From NCBI GenBank assembly GCA_017519975.1, contig JAFWRM010000001.1, positions 1 to 64,000 on the forward strand: 64,000 nt of DNA, in the 5' to 3' direction. Positions 1 to 7,264 of this stretch are shown in pieces. Under the pieces are notes generated by a model. That model had not been told where the DNA came from. It saw nothing but the letters and a program-made list of their open reading frames with translations, and made no database searches. Position numbers and translations under genes: made by a program. Numbering within the stretch: the stretch's first letter is position 1; the number at the start of each line of letters is the position of its first letter. The DNA comes from Oscillospiraceae bacterium. GTDB lineage: Bacteria > Bacillota > Clostridia > Oscillospirales > Oscillospiraceae.

Positions 1-32
1 ACATGCCCCGCCCCTTTTTCCGGCGGGCTTCC

Positions 33-61
33 AGTCTACCACGACTGGCCGCTCGAGTCAA
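33..61 (-). promoter_or_regulatory. Sigma-A promoter P2, reading off the left edge
   Basis: On the minus strand a TTGACT -35 (56-61) and a TAGACT -10 (33-38) are separated by exactly 17 bases. It lies about 97 bases downstream of a second strong promoter in the same direction, so the pair is tandem. The transcript leaves the window within about 30 bases, so the gene cannot be seen. A possible start codon at 4-2 preceded by a G-rich stretch is an alternative to an rRNA leader. Confidence 0.6.
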
Positions 62-129
62 GAACTTTTTTCGTCCTTTTTCCGGTCCCGAAGGGCTTCG
101 GCCGCGCCCCTCGGGGCGACAGCTTGCTT

Positions 130-158
130 AATATACCACCCACTTTTTCCTTTGTCAA
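130..158 (-). promoter_or_regulatory. Sigma-A promoter P1, reading off the left edge
   Basis: On the minus strand a perfect TTGACA -35 (153-158) is followed after 17 bases by a TATATT -10 (130-135). The predicted start region reads AAGCAAGCTG. It is the upstream member of a tandem pair and has a long A-tract region directly behind its -35. Two strong tandem promoters with an upstream A-rich element are typical of Firmicutes rRNA operons; that assignment is inference. Confidence 0.65.
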
Positions 159-159
159 C

Positions 160-205
160 ACCTTTTTTCCCTATTTTTTTCCCTTTTTTTCTTCCCCCTT
201 TTTCC
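160..205 (-). promoter_or_regulatory. Candidate UP element / phased A-tracts behind P1
   Basis: Read on the minus strand, this is a purine-only stretch with A-tracts at 199-203, 184-190, 174-180 and 163-168. Their centres are about 10-14 bases apart, close to helical phase. It directly abuts the -35 of P1. A-tracts here can bind the RNA polymerase alpha C-terminal domain or bend DNA, both usual at very strong promoters. Confidence 0.45.
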
Positions 206-265
206 CCTAAATCTTGTGCCTGACAGCCGCTTTTCAGACACTATATATATTATGAAGGAGGGGGA

Positions 266-293
266 TTGACATTTTCGGAATTGATGATAAACT
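266..293 (+). promoter_or_regulatory. Promoter of the pheST T-box leader
   Basis: A perfect TTGACA -35 (266-271), a 16-base spacer and a TAAACT -10 (288-293). Transcription would start near 300, giving a leader of about 300 nt before pheS, the size expected for a T-box leader. Confidence 0.65.
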
Positions 294-299
294 CATTTT

Positions 300-531
300 C
301 CGTAATCATCGCTACTGCTGTGAACGGGAAAATAACGGGTCCGGCCGATCGCCAGAGAGGGGCGCGCTGCTGAAAGCGCCCTGTTCCGCCGCCGTTTGGT
401 TCGCCCGGGAGCTCCGGCCAGTCACCGGCGGCGCCGTCCGTTACCCGGCTCGAGCGCAGTGCTTTGCACTGAACCAGGGTGGTACCGCGGAAGTGAGCTT
501 TCGTCCCGATCAGGGGCGGGGGCTTTTTCTT
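300..531 (+). promoter_or_regulatory. T-box riboswitch (phenylalanyl) upstream of pheST
   Basis: The canonical T-box AGGGTGGTACCGCG is present at 476-489, followed by an intrinsic terminator. Upstream, an AGAGAG element near 352-357 and a hairpin-forming stretch around 360-382 fit stem I. Phenylalanine codons stand where a specifier is expected (TTT 395-397 or TTC 400-402); I cannot decide between them without folding. T-boxes sense uncharged tRNA by specifier-anticodon pairing and by binding the free CCA end at the T-box bulge, which melts the terminator. Here that would raise phenylalanyl-tRNA synthetase when tRNA-Phe is uncharged. Confidence 0.93.
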
Positions 532-533
532 TT
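502..533 (+). terminator. T-box regulated terminator
   Basis: CGTCCC (502-507) pairs with GGGGCG (513-518), and a T-rich run follows from 524. It sits directly after the T-box sequence, so the antiterminator and this hairpin are alternative folds. Confidence 0.75.
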
Positions 534-602
534 GCCGCCGGTCCGCCGCGCTCACCCACACGCCATACCTTCATCTATTAATCTGAACAGGGAGAGAACG
601 CT

Positions 603-1628
603 ATGAAATCGATGCTTGAGAACATCCGGCGCGAAGCGCTGGACGCGCTGGGGCAGGCCGCGCTTCCCGAAAACGTGGAAGCGCTGCGCGTAAAGTATCT
701 CGGGAAGAAGGGCGAGCTGACCGCCATCCTGAAGCAGATGGGCAAGCTCAGCGCCGAGGAGAGGCCCGTCATGGGGCAGCTGGCCAACAAGGTGCGCGGC
801 GAGATCGAGCAGGCCATCGCCTCCGCCGCCGCCGCGGCCGAGGAGCGCCGGCTGGACCTTCAGCTGAAGCAGGAGGCGCTGGACGTCACCGTTCCGGGCC
901 GCAGCATGACCATCGGCCACAAGCACCCCATGTACACCGTACTGGATGAAATCAAGGACATTTTCATCGGCATGGGCTTCCGCATCCTGGACGGCCCCGA
1001 GATCGAGCTGGCGGAATACAACTTCACGAAGCTGAACACCGACGAGGGCCATCCCGCCCGGGAGTGGTCGGATACCTTCTACTTCACCGAAGACAGCAGC
1101 ATCCTGCTGCGCACCCAGACCAGCCCCATGCAGATCCGCGCCATGGAGACCTATCCCCTGCCGCTGCGCGTGATCGCCCCGGGCCGCGTGTACCGCAAGG
1201 ACGAGGTGGACGCCACCCACTCCCCCATGTTCCACCAGATCGAGGGTCTGGTCGTGGACAAGGGGATCACCATGGGGGACCTGAAGGGCACCCTGAACAC
1301 CGTGGTGGAAAAGCTGTACGGCGCCGGCACGAAAACGCGCTTCCGCCCGCACCACTTCCCCTTCACCGAGCCCAGCTGCGAGATGGACGTGCAGTGCCAC
1401 GAGTGCGGCGGCGTGGGCTGCCGGGTGTGCAAGGGCGAGGGCTGGATCGAGATGCTAGGCGCCGGCATGGTGCACCCGAAGGTGCTGGAGGGCTGCGGGA
1501 TCGACTCCTCCGTCTATTCCGGCTGGGCCTTCGGTATCGGTCTGGAACGCACGGCGCTGCGGCGCTTCAACATCAGCGACCTGCGTCTGATCTTTGAGAA
1601 CGACGTACGGTTCCTCACCCAGTTCTGA
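603..1628 (+). CDS. pheS: Phenylalanine-tRNA ligase alpha subunit
   Basis: A 341-residue protein, the normal PheS length, forming the catalytic half of the alpha2-beta2 enzyme that charges tRNA-Phe. It starts with the N-terminal coiled-coil tRNA-binding arm (about residues 1-85) and continues with the class II synthetase core. Motif 2 reads FRPHHFPFTEPS, followed by the usual cysteine-rich loop (CHECGGVGCRVCKG) and GAGMVHP. The start is preceded by a GGGAGAG ribosome binding site. It is first in the pheS-pheT operon and is controlled by the T-box directly upstream. pheT follows after 18 bases. Confidence 0.98.
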   Translation: MKSMLENIRREALDALGQAALPENVEALRVKYLGKKGELTAILKQMGKLSAEERPVMGQLANKVRGEIEQAIASAAAAAEERRLDLQLKQEALDVTVPGRSMTIGHKHPMYTVLDEIKDIFIGMGFRILDGPEIELAEYNFTKLNTDEGHPAREWSDTFYFTEDSSILLRTQTSPMQIRAMETYPLPLRVIAPGRVYRKDEVDATHSPMFHQIEGLVVDKGITMGDLKGTLNTVVEKLYGAGTKTRFRPHHFPFTEPSCEMDVQCHECGGVGCRVCKGEGWIEMLGAGMVHPKVLEGCGIDSSVYSGWAFGIGLERTALRRFNISDLRLIFENDVRFLTQF

Positions 1629-1646
1629 GAAAGGAGAGACGAGAAA

Positions 1647-4019
1647 ATGCTGTTATCCAGAAAATGGCTCGACGAATACGTGCACATCGACGCCGGCAAC
1701 CGTGACTTTTCCGAAGACATGACGCTGTCCGGCAGCAAGGTCGAGGGCTACACCGTCCTCTCCGACGAGATAAAGAACGTGGTGGTCGGAAAAGTGACCG
1801 CCATTGAAAGGCACCCGGATTCCGACCACATGTGGGTCTGCCAGGTGGACGTGGGCGGCGCGACGGTCCAGATCGTCACCGGCGCCCAGAACGTTCACGC
1901 CGGGGACCTGGTGCCCGTGGCAAAGGACGGCAGCACGCTGCCCGGCGGCGTGCACATCAGCGCCGGCGTGCTGAGGGGCGTGGCCTCCAACGGCATGCTG
2001 TGCTCCCTGAAGGAGCTTGGCCTGACCGTCAACGATTTCCCCTACGCCGTCGAGGACGGGATCTTCATCCTGCAGGAGGACTGCCGCCCCGGGGACGACA
2101 TCTGCCCCGTGATCGGCTGCGACGATACCGTCGTGGAATTCGAGATCACCCCCAACCGCCCGGACTGCCTGTCCGTGCGCGGCCTTGCCCGCGAGGCGGC
2201 CGTGACCTACGGCAAGCAGCCGAGCTTCCACACCCCCGTGGTGAAGGGCTGCGGCGGAAACATTGCCGACCACCTTTCCGTCGAGGTGCGGGATCCCGCT
2301 CTGTGCCCCCGCTATACGGCCCGCATGATCCGGAACATCCGCATCGCTCCCTCTCCGCTGTGGATGCGCCAGCGGCTGCGCGCCAGCGGCATCCGCCCCA
2401 TCAACAACATCGTGGACATTACGAACTACGTGATGCTGGAGTACGGCCAGCCCATGCACGCCTTCGATTACGCCTGCCTGGAGGGAGGAAAGATCATCGT
2501 CCGCCGCGCCGCGGAGGGCGAGGTGATGAACACGCTGGATTCCTCCGCCCGCGTTCTCACCCCCGACATGCTGGTGATCGCCGACGCGCACAAGCCGGTG
2601 GGCCTTGCCGGCGTCATGGGCGGCGAGTACAGCGAGATCACGGAGGGCACCACCTACGCCGTGTTCGAGTGCGCCAATTTCAACGGCACGTCCATCCGCC
2701 GCACCGCCGCCCGTCTTGGCATGCGCACGGACGCCTCCGCCCGCTACGAAAAGGGTCTGGACGTCCAGGCCACCGGCGAGGCTCTGGCCCGCGCCTGCGA
2801 GCTGGTGGAGCTGCTGGGCGCCGGTGAGGTGATCGACGGCGTGATCGACGTGGCGGCCGCCCCCTGGCAGCCCGCCGTCGTGAAGCTGGAGCCGGACAAG
2901 GTCAACGCCCTTCTCGGAACGGACATCCCGGAGGCGGAGATGCGCCGCATCCTGACGGAGCTGGGCTTTGAGCTGCGGGGGGACGACATCATCGTTCCCA
3001 GCTGGCGCGGCGACATCGAGCATTATTCGGACATTGCCGAAGAGGTCGCCCGCTTCTACGGCTACAACAACATCCCCGTGACGCTGATGCGGGGCGACAC
3101 CACCCTCGGCGGCTACAGCGAAGAGCAGCTGGCCGAGCGGGAGATCGGCCGCCTGTGCCGCGACGCCGGCTACAGCGAGATCATCACCTACAGCTTCATC
3201 AGCCCCTCCTATTACGACAAGATCCGTCTGCCAGCGGACAGCCCCCTGCGGGACAGCATGAAGATCCTGAACCCGCTGGGCGAGGATACCTCCATCATGC
3301 GCACCACCATCCTGCCGAGCATGCTGGAGATCCTCACGCGGAACTACAATTACCGGAACAAAGCCGCCCGCCTGTACGAGATCGGCAAGGTATACCACAA
3401 GCGGCCGGACGGTCTGGCCGACGAGCCGAAGATGATCTCCCTCGGCGCCTACGGGGAAGACATGGATTTTTACGTTCTGAAGGGCGCGGTGGAGACCATC
3501 CTGAAGAACATGCGCGTCCCCGGGGCCGTTTATGAGGCCTGCGCGGACGATCCCTCGTACCATCCCGGCCGCTGCGCCAGGGTGTACGCCCAGGGCCGGC
3601 TGCTGGGCACGCTGGGCCAGATCCACCCGAAAGCCGCGGCCAACTACGGCGTGGACTGCGAGCTTTACGCCGCCGTGATCCGTCTGGATGCGCTGATGGC
3701 TGTCCAGGCTCCTGAGCCGAAGTTCACCCCGCTGCCGAAGTACCCCTCCGTCACGCGGGACATTGCCGTCGTCTGCGATGAGGCGCTGACCGTGGGCCAG
3801 CTGGAGGAGTGCATCCGCAGCGCCGGCGGCGCCATCCTGCGGGACGTGACGCTGTTCGACGTGTACCGCGGGCTGCCCATCGCCCCGGGCAAGAAGAGCT
3901 GCGCCTTCTCCCTGAGCCTGCGCAGCGACGAGAAGACCCTGACGGACGCGGAATCCGACGCGGAGGTGGCCGCCGTGCTGAAGGCCCTGGCCGACCGGCT
4001 GGGCGCCGTGATCCGCTGA
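1647..4019 (+). CDS. pheT: Phenylalanine-tRNA ligase beta subunit
   Basis: A 790-residue protein of normal PheT length. The order is an N-terminal tRNA-binding (EMAP-like) domain at about 40-150, the B3/B4 editing domain in the middle, B5, a catalytic-like core and the C-terminal anticodon-binding FDX-ACB domain at about 695-790 (starts near FTPLPKYPSVTRDIAVV). The beta chain binds tRNA and hydrolyses mischarged Tyr-tRNA-Phe. It has an AAAGGAG ribosome binding site and shares the T-box-controlled transcript with pheS. No truncation is seen. Confidence 0.98.
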   Translation: MLLSRKWLDEYVHIDAGNRDFSEDMTLSGSKVEGYTVLSDEIKNVVVGKVTAIERHPDSDHMWVCQVDVGGATVQIVTGAQNVHAGDLVPVAKDGSTLPGGVHISAGVLRGVASNGMLCSLKELGLTVNDFPYAVEDGIFILQEDCRPGDDICPVIGCDDTVVEFEITPNRPDCLSVRGLAREAAVTYGKQPSFHTPVVKGCGGNIADHLSVEVRDPALCPRYTARMIRNIRIAPSPLWMRQRLRASGIRPINNIVDITNYVMLEYGQPMHAFDYACLEGGKIIVRRAAEGEVMNTLDSSARVLTPDMLVIADAHKPVGLAGVMGGEYSEITEGTTYAVFECANFNGTSIRRTAARLGMRTDASARYEKGLDVQATGEALARACELVELLGAGEVIDGVIDVAAAPWQPAVVKLEPDKVNALLGTDIPEAEMRRILTELGFELRGDDIIVPSWRGDIEHYSDIAEEVARFYGYNNIPVTLMRGDTTLGGYSEEQLAEREIGRLCRDAGYSEIITYSFISPSYYDKIRLPADSPLRDSMKILNPLGEDTSIMRTTILPSMLEILTRNYNYRNKAARLYEIGKVYHKRPDGLADEPKMISLGAYGEDMDFYVLKGAVETILKNMRVPGAVYEACADDPSYHPGRCARVYAQGRLLGTLGQIHPKAAANYGVDCELYAAVIRLDALMAVQAPEPKFTPLPKYPSVTRDIAVVCDEALTVGQLEECIRSAGGAILRDVTLFDVYRGLPIAPGKKSCAFSLSLRSDEKTLTDAESDAEVAAVLKALADRLGAVIR

Positions 4020-4023
4020 CGGC

Positions 4024-4254
4024 ATGGCGCAGTATCTGCCCGCCTACGGCGAGGCGCTGGAGCTGAAGGCATGGCTGCGCGAGCGGAGCCTGCCCTACGT
4101 CCACTTCCACGACGCCTGCGGGTACTCGTGGTTTGAGTTTGACGAGGCCGACGAGGCCGCCGCGGAGGGCGCCCGCGCCTTCTGGCGGGCCCGGGGGAAG
4201 GACGTTTCCTTCCGGGACGACGGCCGCGGATTCATTGTAACTGACGAAGGCTGA
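4024..4254 (+). CDS. Small acidic protein of unknown function after pheT
   Basis: A 76-residue reading frame beginning four bases after the pheT stop, with no separate Shine-Dalgarno sequence, so it is probably translated by coupling. The protein is rich in Asp, Glu and aromatic residues and has no membrane segment or Cys pair. Third-position GC matches pheT, and a terminator follows at once, which supports it as the last gene of the pheST transcript. I do not recognise a family. Confidence 0.6.
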   Translation: MAQYLPAYGEALELKAWLRERSLPYVHFHDACGYSWFEFDEADEAAAEGARAFWRARGKDVSFRDDGRGFIVTDEG

Positions 4255-4268
4255 TAACGGCCGAAAAA

Positions 4269-4300
4269 CGGCTGCCCGAACAAACGGGCAGCCGCTTTTT
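4269..4300 (+). terminator. Terminator of the pheST operon
   Basis: A perfect 10-bp stem CGGCTGCCCG/CGGGCAGCCG (4269-4278 with 4285-4294), a six-base loop and a T5 run at 4296-4300. Confidence 0.9.
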
Positions 4301-4388
4301 CATATGCGGGACGGGGATCCTCGCAGAGTTCGCGCCCGCAGGCTGCAGCCCCCTCAAAAAACGGTGCGGCCGTTTTTGACTTGCTGTG

Positions 4389-4423
4389 AAAACGGCTGCC
4401 TGTGAGCTTCAGGCAGCCGTTTT
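4389..4423 (-). terminator. Terminator of the metal ATPase operon (bidirectional shape)
   Basis: A perfect 14-bp inverted repeat (4389-4402 with 4410-4423), seven-base loop, beginning with A4 and ending with T4, so it can work in both directions. It lies about 60 bases beyond the stop of the leftward ATPase gene. Its stem core (ACGGCTGCC) nearly repeats that of the pheST terminator 120 bases away. Apart from these two hairpins I see nothing coding in 4255-4483. Confidence 0.85.
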
Positions 4424-4483
4424 CGTTGAGCGAATGATTCCGATATATTTTTAACCTTTGATCTCTGAATTTGCGTATCCGGC

Positions 4484-6367
4484 TTACAGGTTCTTTACGA
4501 ACAGCGCCCGGATGGCGTTGAGGATGGCCAGCACCATGACGCCCACGTCCGCCAGGATGGCCAGCCACATCGAAGCGATGCCCACGGCTCCCAGCAGCAG
4601 GCAGATGATCTTGATGCCGATGGCGAACCAGATGTTCTCGTAGACGATGGAGATGCACTTCCGGGAGATGCGGATGGCCTTGGCGATCTTGGCCGGATCG
4701 TCGTCCATCAGCACCACGTCCGCGGCCTCGATGGCGGCGTCGGAACCCAGGGCCCCCATGGCGATGCCCATGTCCGCCCGGGAGAGCACCGGCGCGTCGT
4801 TGATGCCGTCGCCGACGAAGGCCAGCTTCTCCTTCTCTCCCTTTATACTGAGCAGGCGCTCCACTTCCTGCACCTTGTCCGCGGGGAGAAGCTCGCTGTA
4901 CACCTCGTCGATGCCCAGCTCCTCCGCCACGGCCCGGGCCACGAGCCCGGCGTCGCCCGTCAGCATGACGGTCTTCTTCACGCCGGCCCTGCGGATGCCG
5001 GCGATGGCCTCCTTTGCGGTCTCCTTGACCGTATCGGAGATGACGATGTGGCCCGCGTATTCACCGTTGACCGCCATGTGCACGATGGTGCCCACGTGGT
5101 GGCAGTCGATGTGCTGAACACCCAGCTGGGCCATCAGCTTGTCGTTGCCGGCCGCCACCGGCACGCCGTCCACCACGGCGGTGATGCCGTGGCCGCCGAT
5201 CTCTTCGATGTCCGTCACGCGGCTGCGGTCCAGCGGCCTTCCGTAGGCGGCGATGATGCTTTTGGCGATGGGGTGGGAGCTGGCGCTTTCCACATAGGCG
5301 GCGTACTCCAGCAGCTTCACCTGATCCATCTCGCTGTGGTGCACGGCGTTCACTTCGAACACGCCGCGGGTCAGGGTGCCCGTCTTGTCAAACACCACGG
5401 TGGTGACCTGGCTCAGCGTTTCCAGATAGTTGCTGCCCTTGACGAGCACGCCCGCGTTGCTGGCGCCGCCGATGCCCGCGAAGAAGCTGAGCGGGATGCT
5501 GATGACCAGCGCGCAGGGGCAGCTGATGACCAGGAAGGTCAGGGCACGGTAGATCCAGTCGGCCCAGGCGGGCGGCTGGCCCGTGATCAGCAGGAACAGC
5601 GGCGGGATCACCGCCAGCGCCAGCGCGCAGTACACCACGATGGGCGTATACACCCTGGCGAACTTGCTGATGAAATCTTCGGACTTCGACTTGCGGGAGC
5701 TGGCGTTCTCCACCAGGTCCAGGATCCGGGAAACGGTGGATTCGCCGAATTCACGGCTCGTCTGCACCTTCAGCACGCCCGTCATGTTGATGCAGCCGCT
5801 GGTGATCTCGTCCCCGGGTTTGGCCTCGCGCGGGAGGCTCTCGCCCGTCAGCGCGCTGGTGTTCAGGGAGGACGTGCCCTCCAGGATCACGCCGTCGATG
5901 GGCACCTTTTCTCCGGGCTGGACGACGATCACGGAGCCGACCTCCACCTCGTCGGGATCTACCTGCTCCAGCACTCCGTCCACCTCTACGTTGGCGTAGT
6001 CGGGGCGGATGTCCATCAGCTCGCTGATGTTCCGGCGGCTTTTGCCTACGGCGTAGCTCTGGAACAGCTCACCGATCTGGTAGAACAGCATCACGGCCAC
6101 GGCCTCGTCAAAATCCCAGGTCTTCTTGTAGATGGCGATGGCGAAGGCGCCGATGGTGGCGATGCTCATGAGAAAGCTCTCGTCGAACACCTGCCGGTTC
6201 TTGATGCCCTTGCCCGCCTTGATCAGGATATCGTATCCGATGACCAGATACGGGATCAGGTACAGCGCGAACCGCACCAGGCCCGTCACGGGCAGGAAGT
6301 GCAGCACGATCAGCAGCACCGCCGCGATCAGGATGCGGGCGAGCATCTTTTTCTGTTTTCTGTTCAT
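4484..6367 (-). CDS. cadA: Heavy-metal exporting P1B-type ATPase (Cd/Zn/Pb type)
   Basis: A 627-residue membrane pump that uses ATP to expel soft divalent metals. Visible motifs: TGES (174-177) in the actuator domain, CPC (283-285) in the metal-binding helix, the phosphorylation site DKTGT (327-331), the P1B HP dipeptide (365-366) and GDGINDAP (519-526). An Asp in the last helices (ILAD, 604-607) matches the residue that marks Zn/Cd/Pb pumps of the ZntA type. The usual N-terminal HMA domain is missing; it is a separate gene 14 bases upstream. I chose the start at 6367, with a GGAGGACCC binding site, because the longer frame reads antisense to that HMA gene. It belongs to the operon driven by the metal-responsive promoter near 6620-6690. 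Confidence 0.93.
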   Translation of the reverse strand: MNRKQKKMLARILIAAVLLIVLHFLPVTGLVRFALYLIPYLVIGYDILIKAGKGIKNRQVFDESFLMSIATIGAFAIAIYKKTWDFDEAVAVMLFYQIGELFQSYAVGKSRRNISELMDIRPDYANVEVDGVLEQVDPDEVEVGSVIVVQPGEKVPIDGVILEGTSSLNTSALTGESLPREAKPGDEITSGCINMTGVLKVQTSREFGESTVSRILDLVENASSRKSKSEDFISKFARVYTPIVVYCALALAVIPPLFLLITGQPPAWADWIYRALTFLVISCPCALVISIPLSFFAGIGGASNAGVLVKGSNYLETLSQVTTVVFDKTGTLTRGVFEVNAVHHSEMDQVKLLEYAAYVESASSHPIAKSIIAAYGRPLDRSRVTDIEEIGGHGITAVVDGVPVAAGNDKLMAQLGVQHIDCHHVGTIVHMAVNGEYAGHIVISDTVKETAKEAIAGIRRAGVKKTVMLTGDAGLVARAVAEELGIDEVYSELLPADKVQEVERLLSIKGEKEKLAFVGDGINDAPVLSRADMGIAMGALGSDAAIEAADVVLMDDDPAKIAKAIRISRKCISIVYENIWFAIGIKIICLLLGAVGIASMWLAILADVGVMVLAILNAIRALFVKNL

Positions 6368-6381
6368 GGGTCCTCCGGGTC

Positions 6382-6603
6382 TTATTTTACGAATACTTCG
6401 CAGTCCGGCTCCACTTTCTTGCAGGCCTTCACGACGTCCGCCATCACGGCTTTCACGTCGGCGCCCTCTTCGAACTCCACGTTCATCTTCAGGGTCATGA
6501 AGTTCACGACGCAGTCCTTCACGCCGGCCACCTTTTTGCTGGCGTCCTCCATCATGTTGGCGCAGTTGGCGCAGTCCACGTCGATCTTGTAGGTCTTTTT
6601 CAT
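6382..6603 (-). CDS. Stand-alone HMA-domain metal-binding protein
   Basis: A 73-residue heavy-metal-associated domain. The metal site is DCANCANMM (Cys at residues 11 and 14), the CxxC of the ferredoxin-like HMA fold. It lies directly upstream of, and on one transcript with, an ATPase that lacks its own N-terminal HMA domain. It therefore looks like the detached regulatory or delivery domain of that pump. An AAAGGAT binding site precedes the start. A free cytosolic chaperone role is inferred from context only. Confidence 0.88.
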   Translation of the reverse strand: MKKTYKIDVDCANCANMMEDASKKVAGVKDCVVNFMTLKMNVEFEEGADVKAVMADVVKACKKVEPDCEVFVK

Positions 6604-6625
6604 AGCTCAGGATCCTTTCGATTAA

Positions 6626-6656
6626 AAATATATCGCCGGGATCTCTCCCGTGTCGA
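6626..6656 (-). promoter_or_regulatory. Promoter of the HMA-ATPase operon
   Basis: On the minus strand TCGACA (6651-6656) and TATATT are separated by about 18 bases, ending near 6627. A perfect palindromic operator lies 15 bases upstream of the -35. The spacer itself contains an inverted repeat (CGGGA...TCCCG), so a repressor-induced change of spacer geometry is conceivable. Confidence 0.5.
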
Positions 6657-6670
6657 TTCTGATTTAACAT

Positions 6671-6686
6671 TTGAGCAAATGCTCAA
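6671..6686 (-). promoter_or_regulatory. Palindromic SmtB/CadC-type operator, copy 1
   Basis: TTGAGCA-AA-TGCTCAA is a perfect 7-2-7 inverted repeat upstream of the HMA-ATPase promoter. The same half-site TGCTCAA recurs at the regulator's own promoter (7104-7119). ArsR-family metal sensors typically bind such short AT-flanked palindromes and release them when metal binds. Confidence 0.8.
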
Positions 6687-6704
6687 CCATTGGCCGAAAG
6701 GAAA

Positions 6705-6728
6705 GCGCCCGAAGGCGCCGGGCGTCCG
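6705..6728 (-). terminator. Weak terminator-like hairpin after the ArsR-family gene
   Basis: Minus strand GCGCC-TTCG-GGCGC (6718-6705) with a stable TTCG tetraloop, followed by TTTCCTTT. It would separate the regulator transcript from the HMA-ATPase promoter. Confidence 0.45.
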
Positions 6729-7085
6729 TCACCCTTCTTCCCGCACGTGGGCGAACCCCAGTTCCAGGATGGAACGCACGTGCTCGTCGGCAATATCGTA
6801 ATACACGATCTGCCCCTCCCGCCGGAAGCGGACGAGATGCGCCAGGCGCAGCGCCTTGAGCTGATGCGAAACAGCGGACTTGGTCACGCCCAGCAGCGCC
6901 GCCAGATCGCACACGCACATCTCCTGCTGTGCCAGCACGTGCAGGATCTGCACCCGGGTGCCGTCCCCGAACATTTTCATCAGGGAGGCCAGAAGCAGAT
7001 ATTCGTCTTTGGACGCCATGGACTGCCTCGCGTTCCGCACGGCGTCCTCGTGGATCACTTCGCAGTCGCAGGTAAGCTTTTCCAT
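6729..7085 (-). CDS. ArsR/SmtB-family metal-sensing repressor (CadC-like)
   Basis: A 118-residue winged-helix repressor. The recognition helix region reads VTKSAVSHQLKALR. Two kinds of metal ligand are visible. One is an N-terminal Cys pair (TCDCE) plus the CVC motif (MCVCDL) at the start of the DNA-binding region, as in CadC/ArsR. The other is a C-terminal D-E-H, ten residues, H-V-R-E pattern, exactly the D-x-H-x10-H-x2-E alpha-5 zinc site of SmtB. It probably senses Cd/Pb and/or Zn and represses itself and the HMA-ATPase operon through the two TGCTCAA palindromes. Ribosome binding site AAAGGAGAAG. Confidence 0.92.
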   Translation of the reverse strand: MEKLTCDCEVIHEDAVRNARQSMASKDEYLLLASLMKMFGDGTRVQILHVLAQQEMCVCDLAALLGVTKSAVSHQLKALRLAHLVRFRREGQIVYYDIADEHVRSILELGFAHVREEG

Positions 7086-7103
7086 GTTCGACTTCTCCTT
7101 TAG

Positions 7104-7119
7104 TTGAATGATTGCTCAA
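7104..7119 (-). promoter_or_regulatory. SmtB/CadC-type operator, copy 2
   Basis: TTGAATGATTGCTCAA shares its outer bases and the complete TGCTCAA half-site with copy 1. It sits just downstream of the -10 of the repressor's promoter, overlapping the predicted transcription start, the standard place for autorepression. Confidence 0.72.
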
Positions 7120-7130
7120 CTGTTGCTTTG

Positions 7131-7158
7131 ATTATACCATATCCCGCGCCCGTGTCAA
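7131..7158 (-). promoter_or_regulatory. Promoter of the ArsR-family regulator
   Basis: Perfect TTGACA (7153-7158), 16-base spacer and perfect TATAAT (7131-7136) on the minus strand. A fully consensus promoter held down by an operator is typical of inducible metal resistance. Confidence 0.85.
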
Positions 7159-7204
7159 GAGCTTTTTCTTCGCGTTCCGCCGCGTGTTTTCCTGGCGCAC
7201 GCTA

Positions 7205-7234
7205 TTGAATCCGCGTCCGGGTGGGTGCTATAAT
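7205..7234 (+). promoter_or_regulatory. Promoter of the hydrolase/AAA+ pair
   Basis: TTGAAT (7205-7210), 18-base spacer, TATAAT (7229-7234), then an AAAGGAG site and the ATG at 7265. Confidence 0.7.
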
Positions 7235-7264
7235 ATTCAATACTGTTTACAAAGGAGCAAGCCT

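Noticed and set aside
1653-4025. A 790-codon minus-strand frame across pheT
   Set aside because: It is a mirror of pheT caused by codon bias, His/Val/Gly-rich and without known motifs.
4269-4423. Related hairpins as a mobile repeat family
   Set aside because: Two terminators share a GGCTGCC core, but no third copy with the same flanks occurs in the window, and both are explained as terminators.
4484-6670. A 728-residue ATPase starting at 6670
   Set aside because: The extra 101 residues run over the HMA gene and its operator in another frame, and look nothing like an ATPase N-terminus. The start at 6367 has a ribosome binding site.
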